From NCBI RefSeq assembly GCF_018613415.1, contig NZ_JAGGQG010000002.1, positions 310,001 to 374,000 on the forward strand: a stretch of 64,000 nt of DNA, in the 5' to 3' direction. The position numbers and the translations under genes were made by a program. The notes beneath the pieces are model-generated. The model searched no databases, was not told the origin of the DNA, and saw only the letters and a list, made by a program, of their open reading frames with translations. Source of the stretch: Bacillus sp. ISL-18. Lineage in GTDB: Bacteria > Bacillota > Bacilli > Bacillales > Cytobacillaceae. Shown here one piece after another: positions 52,995-62,486 of the stretch (position 1 is the stretch's first letter; each line of letters opens with the position of its first letter).

Positions 52995-55805
52995 TTGGTA
53001 CAGGTCATCAAATTAACAATCGAAAATCAAGAAAGTCTGTTTGGAACGGACATCTTACACCCACGGTTTAGCTGGATACTAGAAAGTGAAAATAAAGGAG
53101 TTTTCCAGTCTGCCTATCAAATTAATGTGTTTGAAAAAGAATCCTCTGAGATTAAAAGGTTGATTTGGGATTCTAATAAAATACATTCACAAGTTTCAGT
53201 GAACATCGCATACGAGGGTCCCCTATTGAAGAGTAAAGCCATCTACACCTGGAAAGTCCGTGTTTGGTGTTCTAATGGCGAGGAATCGGCTTGGAGCAAT
53301 GAAGGTCAATGGGAAATGGGGCTTTTACACGAGAGTGAATGGATTGCGAAATGGATTGAGCCACAGCAAGAAAATGTAATCGAAGAACCGGAACTGACCT
53401 TAGAGGACATGTTCATTAAAAAGAAGAAGGCGGACCAGCCTTCACCGGAACAGAGATTGCATCCACCTAAATTGGTTCGTAAATCCTTCCAGATCGACCA
53501 AAAGAAAATAGAGAAGGCCCGCCTTTACATTACGGCTCATGGTCTTTATCATGCTAAAATTAATGGTCAAAAAATTACCGGTGCAGAATTCACACCTGAT
53601 TATACATCCTATTCCAACTACTTGCAGTACCAGACTTACGATGTTTTGCCCTTTTTTCGAGAAGGTGAAAATGTATTGGGCGTCATTCTTGCAGACGGCT
53701 GGTATGCAGGAAGAATCAGTGTTCCAGGAGGAAGCGCCCAATTTGGAAATAGATTAGGGCTGTTAGCTCAATTGGAGATCACTTATTCTGACCAAACAAA
53801 ACAAATCATTGCAACAGACGATTCCTTTGTATCATCAAATAGTCACTATGTTTACAGTGATCTTTTTATTGGCGAAAAACAGGATAAAAATCTTGAAAAG
53901 ACCGGATGGGACCAGCCAGGATATGATGAGTTATCCGATGAATGGGCGCTCGTTACAGTCGTTGGCTATAAGTTTAATAACTTACGAGCCCAATATGGTG
54001 AATTCGTAAAACCGGTTAAATCTCTGCCCTCGATTAATATTTGGAGGGATCAAACCCAGGCTTATATTATCGACTTTGGCCAAGTTATTGCCGGACGAAT
54101 CCGGCTCCATGTACATGGTCCAAGCGGACAGGAACTTAAATTTGAACATAGTGAAGTCTTAAATGAAAATGGAGAGTTTTTTAATAATATAGTAGGAAGA
54201 AATAAGGACCAAACCGATTATTATGTAACAAGCGGTGAAAATGGAGAAGTTTTCGAGCCAACATTCACTTTCCATGGTTTCCGTTATGTTCGTCTATCAG
54301 GCTACCATTCTGTACTTCAACCAGAGGATATAACAGCAATTGTTTTATATTCAGATATGAAGCTCACAGGTCAGTTCACAACATCTGATCCAGAGATTAA
54401 TCGACTCTGGAAAAATATTCAATGGAGCCAAAAAGGCAATATGCTATCGATTCCAACAGACTGTCCGCAGCGCGAAAAAGCAGGCTGGACCGGTGACATC
54501 CAGGTTTTTGCTCCAACGGCTGCCTTTAATATGGATGTTCAAGCCTTTCTGACAAGATGGCTGTGGAATTTGCAGCTGGAACAAACCGCAGAAGGTGAAA
54601 TTCTAAATTACTGCCCTGCACCAAAGGATATCTGGAACGATAAGAAATTTACGGGAACCATTTCCTCAGCAGGCTGGGGGGATGCCATTTTGATTGTTCC
54701 TTGGGTACTTTTTCAGAGGTACGGAGATAAACGGATCCTTGAACAATCCTTCCAAGCGATGGAAAAATGGCTTGATTATGTCCAAAAAAGTGCAGCGGAG
54801 AACAAAGAAAATGCTGAAAATGATTATACTAAATACTTATGGGATACAAAGTTCCATTTTGGAGACTGGATGATTCCTAGTTTTATGCTTGGTCAAGAAC
54901 CACAAGGACCGATTGCTTCTGCGGTTGCAACAAAGGATCCGATTGCGACAGCCTTTTATGCGCATTCAGCTGGTTTATTAGCTGAAATAGCTAAGATTAT
55001 TGGAAAACAAGACAAGGCTGATTATTACGATAACCTTCATGCTAAGGTGAAGGAAGCATTTGGAATGGCCTATGTAAACGAGTCAGGGCTAATGACAGCA
55101 GATTACCAAGGCGTATACACAATTGCTCTTGCATTTAACCTACTCTCAGGAGAGAAAAAGAAAAAAGCAGTAAAAAGATTAATAGTGTTAATCGAGAAAA
55201 ATGATTATAAAATCGATACAGGATTTTTATCAGTTCCTTTTATTATGGATGTTTTATGTAAGAACGGCTACGAGGAAATCGCCTATAAGCTGCTCTTCCA
55301 AACTGCCTGCCCATCTTGGCTATATGAAGTGGAAAATGGGGCAACAACCATTTGGGAATCATGGGAAGCGATTAAACCAGATGGGAAAGTCGGTGCCTTT
55401 TCATTTAATCACTACGCATTCGGTTGTATCGGGGATTGGCTCATCCGTCATATTGGCGGTTTAACTCCAATTGACCCAGGATACAGTAAGTTTAAGGTCG
55501 AGCCGCATTATGATGACAGATTAAAATATGCTGAAACCCAATTTGAATCCATTTATGGTGATATTAAGGTGAAATGGGATATACAAGAAGAAAAGAAAAT
55601 GATCTTACAGGTCTTGGTACCAGCTAATACAATTGCTGTTATTTCACTAACAAATGTAGATCCCGGCTGCCTTCAGGAACTAAATGATTATGTGACTGAG
55701 ATGGAATATTCAAATTATCAATATGATGAAAAGGAAAGAAGAGTTGAATTCACTGCACCCTCCGGGAAGATTAATATTGAATACCAATTAAATTTAATTT
55801 TGTAA
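52995..55805 (+). CDS. Alpha-L-rhamnosidase, GH78
   Basis: A 936-residue GH78 enzyme that removes terminal alpha-L-rhamnose from glycosides such as rutin, naringin or pectin oligomers. The domains in order are an N-terminal fibronectin-like domain (1 to about 120), beta-sandwich domains (to about 440), the (alpha/alpha)6 catalytic barrel (about 460-810) with DCPQREKAGWTGDIQVF and SSAGWGDA, and a C-terminal beta domain after SFNHYAFGCIGDWL. There is no signal peptide, so it acts in the cytoplasm on imported substrate. It starts with TTG seven bases after AAGGAGG. An insert at about residues 135-155 (EDMFIKKKKADQPSPEQR) may be a loop. It is the last gene of the operon. Confidence 0.94.
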   Translation: MVQVIKLTIENQESLFGTDILHPRFSWILESENKGVFQSAYQINVFEKESSEIKRLIWDSNKIHSQVSVNIAYEGPLLKSKAIYTWKVRVWCSNGEESAWSNEGQWEMGLLHESEWIAKWIEPQQENVIEEPELTLEDMFIKKKKADQPSPEQRLHPPKLVRKSFQIDQKKIEKARLYITAHGLYHAKINGQKITGAEFTPDYTSYSNYLQYQTYDVLPFFREGENVLGVILADGWYAGRISVPGGSAQFGNRLGLLAQLEITYSDQTKQIIATDDSFVSSNSHYVYSDLFIGEKQDKNLEKTGWDQPGYDELSDEWALVTVVGYKFNNLRAQYGEFVKPVKSLPSINIWRDQTQAYIIDFGQVIAGRIRLHVHGPSGQELKFEHSEVLNENGEFFNNIVGRNKDQTDYYVTSGENGEVFEPTFTFHGFRYVRLSGYHSVLQPEDITAIVLYSDMKLTGQFTTSDPEINRLWKNIQWSQKGNMLSIPTDCPQREKAGWTGDIQVFAPTAAFNMDVQAFLTRWLWNLQLEQTAEGEILNYCPAPKDIWNDKKFTGTISSAGWGDAILIVPWVLFQRYGDKRILEQSFQAMEKWLDYVQKSAAENKENAENDYTKYLWDTKFHFGDWMIPSFMLGQEPQGPIASAVATKDPIATAFYAHSAGLLAEIAKIIGKQDKADYYDNLHAKVKEAFGMAYVNESGLMTADYQGVYTIALAFNLLSGEKKKKAVKRLIVLIEKNDYKIDTGFLSVPFIMDVLCKNGYEEIAYKLLFQTACPSWLYEVENGATTIWESWEAIKPDGKVGAFSFNHYAFGCIGDWLIRHIGGLTPIDPGYSKFKVEPHYDDRLKYAETQFESIYGDIKVKWDIQEEKKMILQVLVPANTIAVISLTNVDPGCLQELNDYVTEMEYSNYQYDEKERRVEFTAPSGKINIEYQLNLIL

Positions 55806-55840
55806 AATAAACGGTTAGTGAGTTAAAACTTGGAACCAAG

Positions 55841-55898
55841 TATAGTAGAAAGCAAAAGGGACCGCCTTTATCATAAGTGGTCCCTTAACTCTACTATA
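55841..55898. terminator. Nested terminator between GH78 and malic enzyme genes
   Basis: TATAGTAGA / TCTACTATA form an outer stem and AAGGGACC / GGTCCCTT an inner stem. It lies between two convergent genes and probably serves both. Confidence 0.8.
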
Positions 55899-55919
55899 GA
55901 ATAATAGGTTATTTATGGC

Positions 55920-57353
55920 TTAACCGTTGACTAAATTTGCTGCCCGAAGCTCTTTCCGTGCGACACCTGTTTCATGGGCGGCTTTGACAACAGCAGCACG
56001 AACTTTTTCTACTACTCTTTCATTGAAAACACTCGGAATAATATACGATTCACTCAGTTCCTCGTCCGTCACAACAGAAGCAATGGCTTTAGCGGCAGCG
56101 ACCTTCATAGCTTCATTAATTTCACTAGCACGACAGTCGAGGGCACCGCGGAAAATTCCTGGGAAACAAAGAACATTATTGATTTGATTTGGATAATCAG
56201 ATCGGCCAGTAGCTAAGACCCTTACGAAGGGTTCCGCTATTTCAGGATCGATTTCAGGTTCTGGGTTTGCCATGGCGAACACGATTGGATCCTTTGCCAT
56301 GTTTTTAATATCTTCCACCGTTAAGATTCCAGGTGCTGATACACCGATAAATACGTCAGCTCCTTCAATAACTTCGGATAATGAGCCTTTAAGATTATCC
56401 GGATTGGTTATCTCAGCATAGTGATTCCAATACTTATTGTCATAATGAACATCACGGTGAATAGCACCATTTCTGTCAACACCAATTATATTGCGGACCC
56501 CTGCGGACAGGAGGATTTTTGTGCAGGCAATTCCAGCTGCTCCAATTCCGGTGAAGACGACTTTGATATCTTCAATGTTTTTGTTAGTGATTCTTAGCGC
56601 ATTTAACAGCCCGGCAAGTAGAACAACTGCTGTTCCATGCTGATCATCATGAAAAACTGGGATATCAAGCTCTTTCTTTAATCTTTCTTCTATTTCGAAA
56701 CACCTTGGTGCTGAAATATCCTCTAAATTGATTCCTCCAAAAGCAGGCGCAATCGTTTTAATGGTACGGATTATTTCTTCCGTATCTTCTGTATCAAGGC
56801 AGATTGGAAAGGAGTCAACATTTGCTAATTGCTTAAAAAGCATGGACTTTCCTTCCATCACTGGCATTGCTGCAGCTGGTCCAATATTACCGAGACCAAG
56901 GACGGCCGTACCATCTGAAATGACCGCAATGGTGTTCCGCTTGATTGTTAAAGAGTAGGCTTTCTCTGGTTCCTCTGCAATTGCCGTGCAGACATTAGCG
57001 ACACCAGGAGTATAGACCCTTGCCAAATCCTCACGATTTTTAATCCTAGTTTTAAGCGCTGTCTCAATTTTTCCGCCTAGATGCATGAGGAAGGTACGAT
57101 CGGAGATTTGGATTACCTTGACGCCTTTAAGCTTGGCAATCAATTCTCCAAGAAGCTGGCTATGTTTTAGTCCATGGACATTGACGGTTATGTCGCGTAT
57201 CGTATGTGTTTTATTTGATGAAATCACATCGACCCCAATGATATCGCCGCCTGCATTACTGATGCAGCTGGCAATGTCAGCGAATGAAAAAACTTCAACA
57301 TCCAACTGTAAGCGCATAATAATGTGTGTACTCGTACCAGTTCCGATTGACAA
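55920..57353 (-). CDS. NAD(P)-dependent malic enzyme with N-terminal ACT domain
   Basis: A 477-residue enzyme that converts malate to pyruvate and CO2. Residues 1-85 are an ACT-like regulatory domain (LQLDVEVFSFADIASCISNAGG). The catalytic part has YTPGVA (about residue 110), VISDGTAVLGLGNIG, the metal and substrate-binding FHDDQHGTA and the nucleotide loop FTGIGAAGIA. It starts with TTG after AGGGAG; no better ATG is seen. It is the last gene of a symporter-regulator-kinase-malic enzyme cluster, which indicates use of external malate or other C4 acids. It resembles B. subtilis MaeA/YtsJ types. Confidence 0.93.
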   Translation of the reverse strand: MSIGTGTSTHIIMRLQLDVEVFSFADIASCISNAGGDIIGVDVISSNKTHTIRDITVNVHGLKHSQLLGELIAKLKGVKVIQISDRTFLMHLGGKIETALKTRIKNREDLARVYTPGVANVCTAIAEEPEKAYSLTIKRNTIAVISDGTAVLGLGNIGPAAAMPVMEGKSMLFKQLANVDSFPICLDTEDTEEIIRTIKTIAPAFGGINLEDISAPRCFEIEERLKKELDIPVFHDDQHGTAVVLLAGLLNALRITNKNIEDIKVVFTGIGAAGIACTKILLSAGVRNIIGVDRNGAIHRDVHYDNKYWNHYAEITNPDNLKGSLSEVIEGADVFIGVSAPGILTVEDIKNMAKDPIVFAMANPEPEIDPEIAEPFVRVLATGRSDYPNQINNVLCFPGIFRGALDCRASEINEAMKVAAAKAIASVVTDEELSESYIIPSVFNERVVEKVRAAVVKAAHETGVARKELRAANLVNG

Positions 57354-57404
57354 ATTAACCCACTCCCTAAATTCATATATTTTATATAATCGTTAATTCT
57401 CCCT

Positions 57405-58994
57405 TTAGTAGTAGGGGAGAGTAACAGTAAATCTCGTTCCTTTACCTGCCTCTGCTGACAGTTCAATTTGGCCGTTTAGCTTTTCTAAGCTGGATTTAAC
57501 TAGAGATAATCCAATCCCTCGATCATTCCCTTTTGTAGAAAACCCTTTCAAAAATACCTGTTCAACCATATCCTTGTCTATCCCAGGACCAGTATCGGCT
57601 ACCTCAATTAAAAGCTCATGATCGTAATAGTCAAAGTGGATAAATACCTTTTTATTCTCTTGGCCTGAAAGAGATTCTAAAGCATTATCAGTTAAATTTC
57701 CGATAATCGTGATTAATTCATGAGTGATTTCAGGCAAAGAAGGTTCTGGTAAAATATCTTCAACTGAAAAAATAAGATCTGCACCAATTTCTCTCGCATA
57801 GCTCATTTTTCCAAGAATGAACCCTGCTAGAGCGGGATCCTTTATTTTATTGACAATATAACCGACTTCATTTTGAAGATGATCGGAGATCTGGTCAATA
57901 TAATCGGCAAGTTTTCCATATTGCTGGAGGTGAACTAATCCTAAAACAACGTGAAGCTTGTTCATAAATTCATGGGACTGTGCCCTTAAGGCTTCAGCAT
58001 AGAGCTTAATCCCAGTTAATTCCTCTGCTAGCTTATTAATTTCGGTTTTATTTCGAAAAGTAGTAATGACACCAACCATCTGATTACCAACAAAAATCGG
58101 TAATTGGTTTGCGAAAAGGGTAATACCTGATAAATCAATTTCTAGGTTTAGTCTTGGTTTTCCTGTCTCCAAGACATTTTTCAATTGAAGTTGAGGCAGG
58201 TATTGATCAACTAAGCGGCCAACAGGATTGTCTTTGATTCCCGCTTCATCAAATAAACGAAGCGCTTCATTATTAATGAGGGTAATACGGGCCTCTTGGT
58301 CAACAGCTAGAATTCCTTCTTTAGTAGATTGAAGCATGGCACTTCGCTCTTCAAGTAATTTTCCAATTTCAAACGGTTCAAGACCAAACATACTTCTCTT
58401 TATTTTTTTTGCTAGAATAATAGCGCCAATTACTCCTATTATAACGCCAAAAATAACAGCAAGATAAATGATTTTTTTGCTATTTTTAACATCCTGTTTG
58501 ACCTTGTTGAGAGAAATCCCCACTGCAACAGCGCCGATTTGTTTTCCATTGTCTGAGAACACTGGAGTAAAGGCCCTTAAAGAATACCCTAATGTTCCTT
58601 TGGCAATGGAAGTCTTCTCATGACCATGGAGAACAGGGCCTTCATCACCACCAACAAATCGTTGACCGATTTTATCTGGGCTAGGATGAGATTTCCGAAT
58701 CCCATTCATATCCATAACAACAATAAATTCAACGTTAGTGATTTTTACCATTTCGTTTGAATATTTCTGAATAGCAGGCTCATCCTTTTTTTGTTGCAGC
58801 GCTTCCAATACAAGGGGAGAATGAGCAATCATTCTTGCAATATTCATTGCTTTTTCTGTTTGATTTTTTTCAGTTGTTTGTCCAATTTCATTACTTATAA
58901 GTAAATCGGTGACAAATAAAGCTAGAGCCACAACCCCGCAGACTAAAATGGTTATAGTCGTTTGAAGACGAAACTTAGGTCTTTTATTTCGCAC
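57405..58994 (-). CDS. Sensor histidine kinase, CitA/DcuS family
   Basis: A 529-residue membrane sensor. Two membrane helices (about 12-34 and 174-194) flank an extracytoplasmic PASTA-free PDC/CACHE sensor with SHPSPDKIGQRFVGGDE, the C4-dicarboxylate/citrate-binding pattern. A cytoplasmic PAS follows (EGILAVDQEARITLIN), then the phospho-His in ALRAQSHEFMNKLHV and the ATP-binding boxes (NLTDNALES, DTGPGID, RGIGLSLV). It starts with GTG after AGAGGTG. It lies 30 bases after the response regulator, and they form a pair of the DctSR/MalKR type for control of dicarboxylate uptake. Confidence 0.92.
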   Translation of the reverse strand: MRNKRPKFRLQTTITILVCGVVALALFVTDLLISNEIGQTTEKNQTEKAMNIARMIAHSPLVLEALQQKKDEPAIQKYSNEMVKITNVEFIVVMDMNGIRKSHPSPDKIGQRFVGGDEGPVLHGHEKTSIAKGTLGYSLRAFTPVFSDNGKQIGAVAVGISLNKVKQDVKNSKKIIYLAVIFGVIIGVIGAIILAKKIKRSMFGLEPFEIGKLLEERSAMLQSTKEGILAVDQEARITLINNEALRLFDEAGIKDNPVGRLVDQYLPQLQLKNVLETGKPRLNLEIDLSGITLFANQLPIFVGNQMVGVITTFRNKTEINKLAEELTGIKLYAEALRAQSHEFMNKLHVVLGLVHLQQYGKLADYIDQISDHLQNEVGYIVNKIKDPALAGFILGKMSYAREIGADLIFSVEDILPEPSLPEITHELITIIGNLTDNALESLSGQENKKVFIHFDYYDHELLIEVADTGPGIDKDMVEQVFLKGFSTKGNDRGIGLSLVKSSLEKLNGQIELSAEAGKGTRFTVTLPYY

Positions 58995-59024
58995 AGGAAC
59001 ACCTCTTTTCTTTTTATTTAAAGG

Positions 59025-59699
59025 CTATAACCTGTACTTATTCATTGGACGGCCAACGGAACCATATTGAATTTCCATTACAATCTGACCTTTTTTCTCT
59101 AGATAATCCAAATAACGGCGAACAGTAACACGTGCTAAGCCAATTCCTGCGGCCACATCTTCAGATGAAAGAGGTTCGGCTTGTCTTTTTAAAAATTGTA
59201 CTATTTGCTGGAGGGTTCTGTCATTTAGCCCTTTTGGCAAATATTCAGACTCGTCTCCTGTGAGTTTAACTCCCATCAACGCATCCAAATCTGCTTGCTC
59301 AAAGGGCTTATTTTCCTTGTATTTTTTAAATGTTTGCCGATATTGCTCAAGTGCTGTTTGAAAACGGTCAAATCGGAATGGTTTTACAATATAATCCATT
59401 ACACCTGCCCGAAAAATCTCCTGAATATGCTGTGGATCGCGATTGGCTGTTAAGAGTATGACGTCTAAAGGATAATGGTTATTTCTAATGGTTTGTAACA
59501 AAGTAAGTCCATTTGTGTCTGGTAAAAAGAAATCTAGTAAAACGAGATTAGGCTTTTCTTTGTTGATGCAGTAAATGGCTTCTTTACCAGTGAAAGCTTT
59601 TCCAGCTAATTTAAAGCCAGGAAGCTTGGAAACGAATTGAGCATTAATTTCCATGACCATCGGGTCGTCCTCGACAATCAAGACTTTGATTGGCTCCAT
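59025..59699 (-). CDS. Response regulator, CitB/DcuR family
   Basis: A 224-residue regulator. The receiver domain has the acidic pocket VEDDPMV, the phospho-Asp in LVLLDFFLPD (about residue 56) and the Lys in YIVKPFRFDR. The C-terminal helix-turn-helix (SSEDVAAGIGLARVTVRRYLDYLEKKG) is of the DcuR type. It is activated by the kinase encoded downstream and probably controls the adjacent symporter and malic enzyme. The start follows AAGGAG. Confidence 0.93.
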   Translation of the reverse strand: MEPIKVLIVEDDPMVMEINAQFVSKLPGFKLAGKAFTGKEAIYCINKEKPNLVLLDFFLPDTNGLTLLQTIRNNHYPLDVILLTANRDPQHIQEIFRAGVMDYIVKPFRFDRFQTALEQYRQTFKKYKENKPFEQADLDALMGVKLTGDESEYLPKGLNDRTLQQIVQFLKRQAEPLSSEDVAAGIGLARVTVRRYLDYLEKKGQIVMEIQYGSVGRPMNKYRL

Positions 59700-59763
59700 G
59701 ACTTTTCTCCTTAGATATCTTTTCTACCATTATAACCTACTTTTTTTCCTATCCTCAAAGAAA

Positions 59764-59784
59764 CAGCCACGATTTTCGTGGCTG
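59764..59784 (-). terminator. Hairpin between symporter and regulator genes
   Basis: AGCCACGA-TTT-TCGTGGCT, a perfect 8-bp stem. The T run on the minus strand is interrupted, so termination after the symporter may be partial. Confidence 0.6.
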
Positions 59785-59811
59785 AAGACTTTTTTCTAGT
59801 TTTGCAGGAGG

Positions 59812-61065
59812 TTAGGCTGTTTGACTAATAGATTGCTTAGCCGTACCATTCTCATCGAATTCATTTTCCATTTTCGATACAACCACTGTGGCCACCCCGT
59901 TGCCAATTAGATTTGTTAAAGCACGAGCAGTTGACATAAAGCGGTCAACCCCTAGAAGAAGGGCAATTCCTTCAACAGGCACGCTTGGGAATGCAGCTAG
60001 TGTTGCTGCTAAGGTGACAAAACCGGAACCTGTTACACCAGCAGCACCTTTTGAAGTAAGCATTAAAACACCAAGTAGTGTAGCTTCCTGACCAAAGCTT
60101 AAATGAACCCCAAATGCCTGAGCAATAAATAGAGCAGCCATAGAAAGATAGATTGATGTTCCGTCTAAATTAAAGGAGTATCCAGTAGGAACAACTAGGC
60201 CAACAACCGACTTGGAGCAGCCGTATTTCTCCAGCTTCTCCACCATTTTAGGAAGAGCGGATTCTGATGAAGATGTTCCTAGGACCAAGAAGATTTCATC
60301 TTTAATATAATTAATAAATTGAAAGATATTAAATCGATAGAACTTAGCAATGCTGCCTAACACCACAACAATAAACACTACCATCGCTAAAACAGTTAAC
60401 CCGAACAATTTTCCAAGAGACACGAGGGAACCAATACCGAATTCGCCAATTGTATAGGAAATCGCACCAAAGGCTGCAATTGGTGAATAGTACATAATAA
60501 GATTTACAATCCGGAAGAAAGTATCCGACAATTTCTCGAACAGGTTAAGGACGACTTTTCCATGTTCACCGAGGCCAGATAAAGCAATTCCGAATAAAAC
60601 AGCTAAAAAGAGAATCGGTAACAGCTGCCCATTTACCATTGCACCCAGAAAATTATCGGGAATAATTCCCATGATAAAATCCAAGAAACTATGACTTCCT
60701 TCGGCTGCTTGTTTCGTGAATTGGGTAATGTCCCCTTTTGCACTGTGAGCATTTACACCTGAACCGGGTTTGAAAATGGTAGCAAAGAGTATCCCAATCG
60801 CCAACGAAATAGTGGAAACGATTTCAAAGTATAGTAAAGCTTTTCCACCGATTCTGCCGACTTTTTTCATATCCCCCATGCCAGCAATTCCGACGACGAT
60901 CGTTAAGAAGATGATTGGTGCAATCACCATTTTAATCATTTTGACGAAGATATCCGATAAAACTTTTAAATCAGCACCTGCTTTTGGAAATATAGCACCA
61001 AAAATAATACCAAGAATGATTGCGATTACAACCTGTGTTGTGAGACCTTTAAAATTAATTTTCAT
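59812..61065 (-). CDS. Dicarboxylate/amino acid:cation symporter (DAACS, DctP/GltP-like)
   Basis: A 417-residue membrane carrier of the DAACS family, with the substrate-binding motifs LGTSSSESALPKMV (hairpin loop 1), PTGYSFNLDGTSIYL (unwound helix 7) and TSKGAAGVTGSGFV (hairpin loop 2). The substrate may be succinate, malate, fumarate or glutamate. The downstream two-component system and malic enzyme favour a C4 acid. The ATG follows AGGAGG, and a cre-like box lies before it. B. subtilis has a comparable dctP-dctSR set, but without a malic enzyme beside it. Confidence 0.93.
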   Translation of the reverse strand: MKINFKGLTTQVVIAIILGIIFGAIFPKAGADLKVLSDIFVKMIKMVIAPIIFLTIVVGIAGMGDMKKVGRIGGKALLYFEIVSTISLAIGILFATIFKPGSGVNAHSAKGDITQFTKQAAEGSHSFLDFIMGIIPDNFLGAMVNGQLLPILFLAVLFGIALSGLGEHGKVVLNLFEKLSDTFFRIVNLIMYYSPIAAFGAISYTIGEFGIGSLVSLGKLFGLTVLAMVVFIVVVLGSIAKFYRFNIFQFINYIKDEIFLVLGTSSSESALPKMVEKLEKYGCSKSVVGLVVPTGYSFNLDGTSIYLSMAALFIAQAFGVHLSFGQEATLLGVLMLTSKGAAGVTGSGFVTLAATLAAFPSVPVEGIALLLGVDRFMSTARALTNLIGNGVATVVVSKMENEFDENGTAKQSISQTA

Positions 61066-61092
61066 TTAACAAACCTCCTATAATAATAAAAA

Positions 61093-61106
61093 TGTAAACA
61101 CTTACA
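61093..61106 (-). promoter_or_regulatory. cre-like site before the symporter
   Basis: TGTAAACACTTACA matches the CcpA consensus with one mismatch at the central CG. It lies 27 bases before the symporter start, which fits catabolite repression of C4-acid uptake. Confidence 0.55.
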
Positions 61107-61270
61107 AAAGTCAATTAAACTAAGATGTAAACTCTAATTGAAAGTATAGATTTTAAAGAATAGTCTGACAATGTTTTGGTTATATCGTTCTTTTTGGTGA
61201 TTTTGGTCACAATTTGTTCACAAAATAATTCGTAACAAAAAACCACGAAAGTCTACTAAGGAGTAGGCCT

Positions 61271-62272
61271 TTAGTGGTCTTTTTTGCGATATTCCGCTGG
61301 AGTAACAGCATGAATTTTTTTAAATGATTTATAGAAGAATGTAATATTGGTATATCCGACTTTATTAGCAATTTGGTCAATCGTTAAATCGGTGTTCTCG
61401 AGCAGCGTACAGGCATTTTTTATTTTTAATTGATGGGATAGTTCAATAAATGTTTTGCCTAAATTGGTTTTTAGTAATCTAGTTAGATGATTCGGATGAA
61501 AGTGGAACTTCTCGGCCGTTTGTTCAAGGGTCATTGTCTGATAATTTTGTTCCATAAAACTTAGAATCTCCGAGATAAACGCTTTCTTAAAGGTTGGTTC
61601 TTCTTTGTCTTTAGAATAGCTATTATAAATCCTTAAAAGCTCTGTAAAAATTAATAGCATATAAGAATTGATCGCCTCATTCGAGCAAAGCTGTGGATGA
61701 AAGAATTCTCCCAATGCTTGGATAATGATTTCTTTGAGTCGATTGTTAGAACCTTTAGGAAATATGATATACCGGCTATTTTGCTTTTGTTGGTAAATGG
61801 CATTCACGAAAAAATCGGTTAATAAATCATTTCCTGACAGCCTTTGAAGCAGTGCCGAATCAAAATAACTGGTCCGAATCATAATGTTAATAATAATATC
61901 ATTCTCAGAGGCGCTTTCAATTCCGTGCAGAACATTTGTATCAAGTAAACAGAGGTCACCTTCTTTGAGAATTACCTCTTTGCCATTTATATACTGTGTA
62001 CAAGTACCTGAGTAAACATAATTCATTTCAATAAAAGAATGTCTATGTTCGGTGAAATTGATAAAACGAGGGTGTTTTAGAAAAACAACATTTTGCTCAG
62101 GTTTAAAAAAATATTCTACCGGTACAATGTCGGGTGCTTGAACATCTTTCGAAAAAGTAAGTTCTGAGTCTTCCAAGCGGGAGTAATGTCTAGGGTTTTC
62201 ATGTGTTCCTGAATACTTTTTTTCAAAGACATTCATCTCCCTCAATTGTTTCTCGATACCATTTGTATCCAT
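61271..62272 (-). CDS. AraC-family regulator with cupin sensor domain
   Basis: A 333-residue AraC-type regulator. The N-terminal half has a cupin-like effector domain (HRHSFIEMNYVYSGTCTQYINGKE, LKEGDLCLLDTNVLHGIES). The C-terminal 100 residues have two helix-turn-helix motifs (TLEQTAEKFHFHPNHLTRLLK and IDQIANKVGYTNITFFYKSFKK). ATGs at 62278 and 62272 are both in frame after AAAGGAGG; the second is better spaced. It is divergent from the EamA transporter, a possible target. The effector is unknown. Confidence 0.88.
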   Translation of the reverse strand: MDTNGIEKQLREMNVFEKKYSGTHENPRHYSRLEDSELTFSKDVQAPDIVPVEYFFKPEQNVVFLKHPRFINFTEHRHSFIEMNYVYSGTCTQYINGKEVILKEGDLCLLDTNVLHGIESASENDIIINIMIRTSYFDSALLQRLSGNDLLTDFFVNAIYQQKQNSRYIIFPKGSNNRLKEIIIQALGEFFHPQLCSNEAINSYMLLIFTELLRIYNSYSKDKEEPTFKKAFISEILSFMEQNYQTMTLEQTAEKFHFHPNHLTRLLKTNLGKTFIELSHQLKIKNACTLLENTDLTIDQIANKVGYTNITFFYKSFKKIHAVTPAEYRKKDH

Positions 62273-62486
62273 GTTCATCACCCTCCTTTGTTGTTTATCA
62301 AATTCTTATAAATATAGTTTATCAATTTCTTATTCTTTTATAAAGTAAGGGATGGCTGTAGGTATGGGTATCTAAACCATTTAACACTATGAAATAATGT
62401 TTTATAATCTTTCGCTATGCGAAATAGAATGCTATACTATTAAAAGTTTCCAATAATAACATCCTAGAGGGGTTGTTCATTTAATA

